Source: Pseudobacillus wudalianchiensis
Lineage (GTDB): Bacteria; Bacillota; Bacilli; Bacillales; Domibacillaceae
DNA: 64,000 nt
Direction of reading: 5' to 3'
Assembly (NCBI RefSeq): GCF_001685015.1
Contig: NZ_MAYT01000001.1
Location: 387,227 to 451,226, forward strand
Shown here: positions 58,126 through 64,000 of the stretch, one piece after another
Layout of the letters: each line of letters opens with the position of its first letter
Numbering within the stretch: the stretch's first letter is position 1
Made by a program: the position numbers and the translations under genes
The notes under the pieces: generated by a model
The model's input: the letters and a program-made list of their open reading frames with translations, nothing else
What the model was told of the DNA's origin: nothing
Databases searched by the model: none

Positions 58126-59230
58126 ATACGTTTTGTGCTTCTGCTTCTTGCTGGCGGTAGTATTCTTCAGCAATTTTATCAATTTCTTTTTTCAATTCCT
58201 CTACCATCGTTTCCTCTGGTACTTTACGAACAATCTGTCCTTTTCGGAATAGCAGGCCTTCACCGCGCGCGCCGGCGATGCCGATATCTGCTTCGCGTGC
58301 TTCTCCCGGTCCGTTTACAGCACAGCCGAGCACAGCTACTTTAATAGGCGCTTTGATTTTTTGGATGTACTCTTCCACTTCATTGGCAATGCTGATTAAA
58401 TCAATCTCAATGCGGCCGCATGTTGGGCAGGAGATTAATGTAGCAGCATTGGAAGAAAGACCAAAATCTTTTAATAGCTCTCTTGCAACTTTTATTTCCT
58501 CAACAGGATCGGCACTTAGGGAAATACGTAACGTATTGCCGATGCCTTTGCTTAGGATTGCTCCCAGGCCGGCAGCGCTTTTCACTGTACCAGCAAATAA
58601 AGTACCGGATTCGGTAATGCCAAGGTGAAGCGGATAATCAAATGCTCGTGCAGCTTTTTCATATGCCTCAATGGCTAAATTAACATCCGATGCTTTCATC
58701 GAAACGATAATATCATGGAAATCGAGGTCTTCCAAAATTTTGATATGGTGAAGAGCACTTTCTACCATGCCATCTGCTGTAGGATAACCGTACTTTTCTA
58801 AAATACGGCGTTCAAGACTTCCCGCGTTGACACCGATACGAATCGGAATGCCTTTCGCTTTAGCAGCATTGACAACGGCTTCTACCTTTTCCCGTCGGCC
58901 GATGTTCCCTGGGTTGATCCGTATTTTGTCTGCTCCGCCTTCAATCGCTTTGAGAGCGAGCTTATAGTCAAAATGTATATCCACGACTAGTGGGATATTA
59001 ATTTGTTTTTTAATTGCTGCGATGGCATTAGCCGCACGCTCATCCGGACAAGCAACACGAACAATTTGGCACCCAGCCTCTTCAAGACGATGGATCTGTT
59101 GAACCGTCGCTTCGACATCGTGAGTTTTGGTTGTTGTCATACTTTGAATAAATAGTTCATTGCTTCCGCCGATGGTTAAGTTTCCGACTTTCACCGGGCG
59201 TGTATTTGAACGGTGGATAATTTCACTCAA
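58124..59230 (-). CDS. ispG: (E)-4-hydroxy-3-methylbut-2-enyl-diphosphate synthase
   Basis: Iron-sulfur enzyme of the MEP pathway (368 residues), the step before IspH. An N-terminal TIM barrel ([21 protein letters not shown] start) precedes a cluster domain with SCPTCGR and [10 protein letters not shown], giving three cysteine ligands. The start is TTG at 59230 with GGGGCGAG 6 bases upstream, aligned with the family's MSEIIHR; the in-frame ATG at 59272 is not needed. Confidence 0.95.
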   Translation of the reverse strand: MSEIIHRSNTRPVKVGNLTIGGSNELFIQSMTTTKTHDVEATVQQIHRLEEAGCQIVRVACPDERAANAIAAIKKQINIPLVVDIHFDYKLALKAIEGGADKIRINPGNIGRREKVEAVVNAAKAKGIPIRIGVNAGSLERRILEKYGYPTADGMVESALHHIKILEDLDFHDIIVSMKASDVNLAIEAYEKAARAFDYPLHLGITESGTLFAGTVKSAAGLGAILSKGIGNTLRISLSADPVEEIKVARELLKDFGLSSNAATLISCPTCGRIEIDLISIANEVEEYIQKIKAPIKVAVLGCAVNGPGEAREADIGIAGARGEGLLFRKGQIVRKVPEETMVEELKKEIDKIAEEYYRQQEAEAQNV

Positions 59231-59425
59231 TGGTGACTCGCCCCTTTTCATTCTGATAAAAAGCTGCTTCAATCATCAATTGTAACAGTAATCGGGCAGA
59301 TCTGACAAGAAAATGACAACGGAAAAAGGTTTCTTTTGTATAGGCGGGCAGCAAGACCCTTGCCATGAAGCGTTTTATTGGTCGTGCCTTATCCTAAGTA
59401 AGTACAGCTACGGAGAATACGATTT

Positions 59426-59755
59426 TTACTCATCCTCATATAGTGGAAATTTATAGCGTTCACCCAGCCGAATATTGTCCGGGGAAACACCATTATTTAA
59501 TTTTTGAAAGTCAGACACTGCTGTTTCAAGATCTGCAGGAAGTTGGCCGCCGTGCAAGGAAGCCAGTATAGAAAGAACCGTGTCACCAGCTTTTACTTCT
59601 ATTTCTTCATAGGGGGCAGAAGGCAGACTTTTGCTTTCTGCTTTTACAGCCTTCTTTTCACTTTCTTCTATGCGAGGCAGTGAGCCATTGGTGAAGTCAT
59701 TCCAGAGGCCGGCAGCGATGACGATGAGAGTGATAAAAATTAAAAAGTTTTTCAT
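59426..59755 (-). CDS. yqfZ: LysM domain protein (YqfZ-like)
   Basis: 109-residue protein with an N-terminal signal/anchor helix (about residues 3-18), a charged linker and a C-terminal LysM domain (VKAGDTVLSILASLHGG start). It is likely to be exported and to bind peptidoglycan. It holds the position of B. subtilis yqfZ after ispG. The ATG follows GAGGTGG. Confidence 0.8.
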   Translation of the reverse strand: MKNFLIFITLIVIAAGLWNDFTNGSLPRIEESEKKAVKAESKSLPSAPYEEIEVKAGDTVLSILASLHGGQLPADLETAVSDFQKLNNGVSPDNIRLGERYKFPLYEDE

Positions 59756-59825
59756 AATTCCACCTCTTTTTCCTACTATATGCTTGTCCTAAAAAAATAG
59801 ACCAGCAAAAGGGAAAAAGGGGGTT

Positions 59826-59905
59826 AGGCTGTTGATAAACGCTCGCTTTCTTCGTTGTTCGTCTGCCCGCGCTTATAATTAGGTTTCGCCCCTTGAAGGG
59901 CTATC
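59826..59905 (-). repeat. Dispersed intergenic repeat, copy before the LysM gene
   Basis: On the plus strand it reads AGGCTGTTGATAAACGCTCG, then CTTTCTTCGTTGTTCGTCTG. The reverse complement matches the copies at 24082-24121 and 33771-33858. A CCCCTTGAAGGG hairpin lies at its far end. Confidence 0.6.
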
Positions 59906-59940
59906 ATGTATAGAAGAAATCTTATCTACAGTCTCAAGGG

Positions 59941-60729
59941 TTAATTCGCTGCTTTCTGCTTTTTAGACTTGGGCAGCGGAATAGAGCGGATAGCTAAAAA
60001 GAGCATAAGAGCCGTTATCAGCCAGTCTATAAGGAAGCTGAAAGGCAATGTGATACCTGCTAAACGCAACAGAGAAAAAAGTATAATAGCCGGTGTCATA
60101 GCATAGGCAGCTAGACGCCAGCTTTGCCGATAAAACAATTTTCTACCTGTTACCTGCTTAAAAAGCATACCAATAGCAGCCAAAACAGAAACTTTTAAAA
60201 AGCCCATACAGGAGGTGAAAAGATAATAAAGAATAAAAAGAACCGGTAAAATGATGGCTGAATAGGCTTGAAGTGAATGAGTATAATGAATCACTGTCTC
60301 CTTGTTTATCGCTGCGATGCCAGGAAAATCATAAGAGATCGTCTGCAGTTGGCCTCCTGCTGATAAAACAAGCTCTTCTTTTAAAAGCCCGATAGCCTGA
60401 TCTTTGTTGGCTAAATCGCTAGCCGAGACGGTACCTGCCGGATCAAAAACAATATCAGTGACTCCTTTTTTCAACCATTTCGTTTTTGTTTCAGGAGAAG
60501 TAAGTTGACCGTTCTCAATCGTAAAGGACGGCAGCTCTTCCTTCGCTACTTCTTTAAATGAGGAGAGACCGCTCGTTGCCAGCAGGCTAAATTGGATCAT
60601 AAAGGGCAGGGATGAGAGTAGCATTAATAAGAAAATGTAAGAAATGGTTTTGCCTATTCCTTGAAAACGAAAAAAAGAAATCGATTTTGGAGAATAGAGG
60701 CTCTTCCATAACTGGTGAAAAATGTTCAT
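59941..60729 (-). CDS. yqgB: DUF1189 family membrane protein (YqgB-like)
   Basis: 262-residue membrane protein. One helix near the N-terminus (about 28-48), an outer domain of about 100 residues, then four helices (about 155-250). It matches the DUF1189 family and the place of B. subtilis yqgB. Function unknown. The ATG follows GGAGGATTT. Confidence 0.82.
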   Translation of the reverse strand: MNIFHQLWKSLYSPKSISFFRFQGIGKTISYIFLLMLLSSLPFMIQFSLLATSGLSSFKEVAKEELPSFTIENGQLTSPETKTKWLKKGVTDIVFDPAGTVSASDLANKDQAIGLLKEELVLSAGGQLQTISYDFPGIAAINKETVIHYTHSLQAYSAIILPVLFILYYLFTSCMGFLKVSVLAAIGMLFKQVTGRKLFYRQSWRLAAYAMTPAIILFSLLRLAGITLPFSFLIDWLITALMLFLAIRSIPLPKSKKQKAAN

Positions 60730-60952
60730 ATTGTAAATCCTCCTTCTCGTTATTCTATTCTGATTTCTCTTGTTTTTTCAAGCTTAGCGAATAGTTTTTG
60801 GTTTATTTTGTAACATAAATGTAATATGTCCCCCTCAATGTTAATCGATTGTAAATTTTTTGTTGAGATCATTTACTTCTTCATTGCGTTTTATTAATAA
60901 TTGTAGAGGGTTTGCAAGTTTTGTCGAATTCATTTGATTAGGAGTTGAAAAG

Positions 60953-62587
60953 ATGGAGATCAACGTCCAAGAAATGCTGTTCCAGTTTTTGGGTGGACTT
61001 GGTATATTTTTATATGGAATAAAGTTAATGGGGGACGGGCTGCAACAATCGGCAGGAGACCGATTGCGTGACATTTTAGACCGGTTTACGACTAATCCCT
61101 TGATGGGAGTGTTAGCGGGAATTCTTGTTACGGTCTTAATTCAAAGTAGCTCTGCTACCACTGTCATCACAGTCGGCTTAGTTAGCGCTGGATTTATGAC
61201 GTTAAGGCAGGCTATCGGAGTTATTATGGGAGCTAATATTGGGACAACCGTAACCGCCTTTATCATTGGGATTGACGTTGGCACTTACGCTTTGCCTATT
61301 TTGGCGCTCGGCGCTGTATTTATTTTCTTCTTCAAAAGCAAGAAAATGCACAACTTAGGAATGATTCTTTTCGGATTCGGCTCTCTTTTCTTTGGTTTAG
61401 AGTTAATGAGTAATGGCATGAAGCCGCTACGTTCATTAGAGACATTCCATGATTTAACCGTCAATATGAGTTCGAGCCCGATCCTAGGGGTAGTAGTTGG
61501 AACGATTTTCACCGTTATCGTTCAAAGTTCCAGCGCTACAATCGGAATTTTGCAAGGTTTGTTTGCAGAGAATTTGTTAGATTTAAATGCTGCATTGCCG
61601 GTTCTTTTTGGAGATAACATCGGAACGACCATTACAGCTGTTTTAGCCTCTATTGGCGCTTCTGTAGCCGCGAGACGGGCAGCTGCTACTCATGTGTTGT
61701 TTAATATAATCGGAACAATAATCTTTTTAATCATTCTTCCTTTGTTTACTCAGTTCATCCTTTACTTAACAACTGCTCTGAGTCTGGAGCCGAAAATGGT
61801 GATAGCTTTTGCCCACGGAACCTTTAATGTGACGAATACATTGATTCAGCTTCCTTTCGTCGGTGTACTCGCTATGATTGTAACGAAGCTGATACCAGGA
61901 GAAGATACAGTTATAGAATATAAAGCGAAGCATCTCGACCCAATCTTTATTGAACAGTCTCCTTCTATTGCGCTTGGACAAGCAAAAGAAGAAGTGATCC
62001 GTATGGGGGAATTTGCCGTCAAAGGGATGGAGGAAGTGCACACCTATTTAAAAACAAAGCATCAAAAGCATGCGGACATGGCGACTCAAATAGAAGACGC
62101 TCTAAATAATCTGGATAAAAAAATTACGGACTATTTAGTTCATCTGTCGGGAACCTCGCTTTCAGAAATAGAGCTGGAGAAACACAATACGTTAATCGAT
62201 GCCGTTCGCGATATTGAGCGTATCGGTGATCATTGTGAAAATATTATTGAGCTCATTGATTATCAGCAGGCGAATAAAGTGAAAATTACCGATGAGGCAA
62301 TGGCTGACCTGGAAGACATGTTTGCTTTAACGATCACAGCTGTCAACAAGGCTATTAAGGCGTTGGATGAAAACGACTTAAACTTAGCCAAAGAAGTAAC
62401 TCAAAAAGAAGAGTTGATTGATAAAATGGAAAGAAAGCTGCGCAAACAGCACATTCTGCGTATGAACGAAGGCCGCTGTACAGGGCAGGCCGGCATTGTA
62501 TACGTTGACATTATTAGCAATCTTGAGCGAATGGGTGATCATGCCGTTAATATTGCCGAGGCTATTTTAGGGCTTAGACATGTATAA
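60953..62587 (+). CDS. Na/Pi cotransporter family protein with PhoU domain
   Basis: 544-residue protein. The membrane part (about 1-300) carries the family's duplicated QSSSAT motif (LIQSSSATTVITVG and IVQSSSATIGIL); the C-terminal part (about 340-540) is a PhoU-like helical bundle with ERIGDHCENI and LERMGDHAVNIAE. Such NptA/YjbB-type proteins move phosphate with sodium, but direction and substrate are not certain for this copy. The ATG follows TAGGAGTTG. It has no counterpart at this position in B. subtilis. Confidence 0.9.
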   Translation: MEINVQEMLFQFLGGLGIFLYGIKLMGDGLQQSAGDRLRDILDRFTTNPLMGVLAGILVTVLIQSSSATTVITVGLVSAGFMTLRQAIGVIMGANIGTTVTAFIIGIDVGTYALPILALGAVFIFFFKSKKMHNLGMILFGFGSLFFGLELMSNGMKPLRSLETFHDLTVNMSSSPILGVVVGTIFTVIVQSSSATIGILQGLFAENLLDLNAALPVLFGDNIGTTITAVLASIGASVAARRAAATHVLFNIIGTIIFLIILPLFTQFILYLTTALSLEPKMVIAFAHGTFNVTNTLIQLPFVGVLAMIVTKLIPGEDTVIEYKAKHLDPIFIEQSPSIALGQAKEEVIRMGEFAVKGMEEVHTYLKTKHQKHADMATQIEDALNNLDKKITDYLVHLSGTSLSEIELEKHNTLIDAVRDIERIGDHCENIIELIDYQQANKVKITDEAMADLEDMFALTITAVNKAIKALDENDLNLAKEVTQKEELIDKMERKLRKQHILRMNEGRCTGQAGIVYVDIISNLERMGDHAVNIAEAILGLRHV

Positions 62588-62683
62588 AAATGATTGTACA
62601 TAGAGAAGGCGGGCAAAGTCCTCACTGCTCTCGGGCGAGTAAAGAAGAGAGCGAATACTTGTCGCAGACTCACTAGAGAAAAG

Positions 62684-62735
62684 AGCAGCTGTTCTCCTGA
62701 TCAGATTGAACCAGAGAGAACAACTGCTTTTTCTT
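62684..62735 (+). terminator. Terminator after the Na/Pi cotransporter gene
   Basis: AGCAGCTGTTCTC (62684-62696) pairs with GAGAACAACTGCT (62716-62728), with one mismatch and a 19-base loop, followed by TTTTCTTT. Confidence 0.75.
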
Positions 62736-62832
62736 TAAATCCGATAAGCTTTATTATTGATTAGCGCTTTCAGTTTTGTTACTCTTATAGTTGAAGTTCA
62801 TGAAACAAATATTACATAGGGAGGAATTTATT

Positions 62833-63441
62833 ATGGCATTCCAATTACCTGAATTACCTTACGCATATGACGCACTGGAGCCTCATATCGACAAGGAAAC
62901 AATGAATATCCACCACACAAAGCACCATAACACATACGTAACAAACTTAAACAAAGCGCTTGAAGGTCAAGATGAGCTGGCAAACAAGTCAGTAGAAGAA
63001 GTAATTGCAAACTTAGACGCTGTTCCAGAAAGCGTACGCACAGCTGTACGTAATAATGGCGGCGGCCATGCGAACCACTCTTTATTCTGGCAGCTTCTTT
63101 CTCCAAACGGCGGTGGAGCGCCAAGTGGTGAATTAGCTGATGCTATCAGCAGCAAATTTGGCAGCTTCGACAAGTTTAAAGAAGAATTCGCTGCTGCAGC
63201 TGCAGGCCGCTTTGGTTCCGGATGGGCATGGCTTGTTGTGAATAACGGTGAATTAGAAATTACAAGCACACCAAACCAAGACTCTCCAATTATGGAAGGT
63301 AAAACACCAATCCTTGGTTTAGATGTTTGGGAGCATGCTTACTACTTGAATTACCAAAACCGTCGTCCGGACTACGTTAGCGCTTTCTGGAATGTGGTCA
63401 ACTGGGATGAAGTAGCCAAACGTTACCAAGAAGCAAAATAA
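62833..63441 (+). CDS. sodA: Superoxide dismutase (Mn)
   Basis: Cytoplasmic superoxide dismutase of 202 residues. The metal ligands are in [10 protein letters not shown] (His near 27), NHSLFW (His near 81) and DVWEHAYY (Asp and His near 164-168). The [11 protein letters not shown] and residue pattern favour manganese. The ATG at 62833 follows GGGAGGAA; an in-frame upstream start at 62791 is ignored. Terminated by a perfect hairpin. Confidence 0.97.
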   Translation: MAFQLPELPYAYDALEPHIDKETMNIHHTKHHNTYVTNLNKALEGQDELANKSVEEVIANLDAVPESVRTAVRNNGGGHANHSLFWQLLSPNGGGAPSGELADAISSKFGSFDKFKEEFAAAAAGRFGSGWAWLVVNNGELEITSTPNQDSPIMEGKTPILGLDVWEHAYYLNYQNRRPDYVSAFWNVVNWDEVAKRYQEAK

Positions 63442-63447
63442 TTGATG

Positions 63448-63477
63448 AAGCGAACCGACAAATCGGTTCGCTTTTTT
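63448..63477 (+). terminator. Terminator after sodA
   Basis: AAGCGAACCGA (63448-63458) pairs perfectly with TCGGTTCGCTT (63463-63473) around CAAA, followed by T. Confidence 0.93.
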
Positions 63478-63529
63478 GAATAACTTTCTCCTTTTCTCCA
63501 AACGCTATAAGGAGAAAGGGGGATACATC

Positions 63530-64000
63530 TTGTCGATCATTCGAAAGAGATTCCGCCACTTAGCGCTGTCGAAGGATCTTGGACTGTTGCTGTTCATTGG
63601 CGGCTTATACTCCCTGAGTGTGGCGTTGTCCAATACGTTTGTAAATATTTTTTTGTGGAGACAGTCCGGCCAATTCATTGATTTGGCCATTTATAATTTG
63701 ACAGCTGTTGTCTTTGAATTATTTGCTTATGTGGCTGCAGGCCAATGTGCCAAAAAGGTAGACCGTATTATTGTATTAAGGATGGGCGTTTTATTCCTTG
63801 GCTGTTTTTATATAGCGGTTCTATTGATCGGCAGTCAGGCGTCAGAATGGATCGTATTTCTTGGTGCACTGCTCGGTATCGGTTATGGGTTTTACTGGCT
63901 GGCTTACAATGTGTTGACCTTTGAAATTACGGAACCGGAAACGAGAGATTTCTTTAACGGTTTTTTCGGCTCCTTGCTTTCAATGGGTGGCATGATCGGA
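63530..64000 (+). CDS. yqgE: MFS transporter YqgE (3' end outside window)
   Basis: Open frame running off the window; 157 residues are seen, starting MSIIRKRFRHLALSKDL, then four to five hydrophobic helices with GYGFYWLAYNVLTFEIT between the fourth and fifth. This fits the start of a major facilitator family transporter, and B. subtilis has yqgE after sodA. The start is TTG at 63530 with GGAGAAAGGGGG about 7 bases upstream. The substrate is unknown. CTTTCTCCTT (63484-63493) can pair with AAGGAGAAAG (63509-63518), covering the ribosome site. Confidence 0.82.
   Translation, partial: MSIIRKRFRHLALSKDLGLLLFIGGLYSLSVALSNTFVNIFLWRQSGQFIDLAIYNLTAVVFELFAYVAAGQCAKKVDRIIVLRMGVLFLGCFYIAVLLIGSQASEWIVFLGALLGIGYGFYWLAYNVLTFEITEPETRDFFNGFFGSLLSMGGMIG

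Overview
The window is a stretch of conserved chromosome from an endospore-forming member of the Bacillaceae (Firmicutes). The evidence is its gene content and order, which closely follow the Bacillus subtilis yqeG-to-yqgE region: sporulation genes (gpr, spoIIP, yqfC, yqfD), the comE competence locus, a HrcA/CIRCE-controlled dnaK operon, a sigW-type nfeD-floA operon, the dnaG-sigA operon, and strong Gram-positive ribosome binding sites with many TTG and GTG starts. I cannot name the genus. No phage, insertion sequence, CRISPR array, rRNA or tRNA gene was seen.

Layout. 1-5.3 kb: two facing DnaA boxes, then a tightly overlapping run yqeG-yqeH-aroE-yhbY-nadD-yqeK-rsfS-yqeM (ribosome assembly, shikimate and NAD synthesis). 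5.3-9.7 kb: comER facing comEA-comEB-comEC (DNA uptake). 9.7-14.6 kb: yqzM, holA, rpsT, then the sporulation genes gpr, spoIIP and yqxA with a sigG-like promoter before gpr. 15-26.3 kb: lepA, hemW, then hrcA-grpE-dnaK-dnaJ-prmA-rsmE-mtaB behind a CIRCE operator. 26.4-34.9 kb: deoC, rpsU-yqeY, a tandem array of structured repeats, the nfeD-floA envelope-stress operon with a sigW-like promoter, yqfC-yqfD with a sigE-like promoter, phoH, ybeY, dgkA. 35-42.4 kb: cdd-era, yqzL-recO, T-box-controlled glyQ-glyS, ccpN-ppsR. 42.6-47 kb: dnaG-sigA with a sigH-like promoter, an unknown membrane protein, cccA. 47-53.6 kb: trmK-yqfO, ispH, vrrA-like yqfQ, cshB, nfo, yqfT. 53.7-64 kb: yqfU, a Zur-boxed znuC-znuB-zur operon, yqfW, yqfX, ispG, a LysM protein, a DUF1189 protein, a Na/Pi cotransporter, sodA and a truncated MFS gene (yqgE).

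Differences from the B. subtilis order carry most of the interest. pgpH (between phoH and ybeY) and yqxD (before dnaG) are absent. deoC, znuC-znuB and a Na/Pi cotransporter gene are present where B. subtilis has none. ComEB is about 50 residues short. Several gaps hold repeat elements, including a three-copy tandem array near 28.1-28.4 kb whose stems differ in sequence but keep pairing, which suggests a structured element under selection.

The coordinates of starts were chosen by ribosome binding site and by family alignment from memory. All family assignments are by recognition, with no database search behind them.
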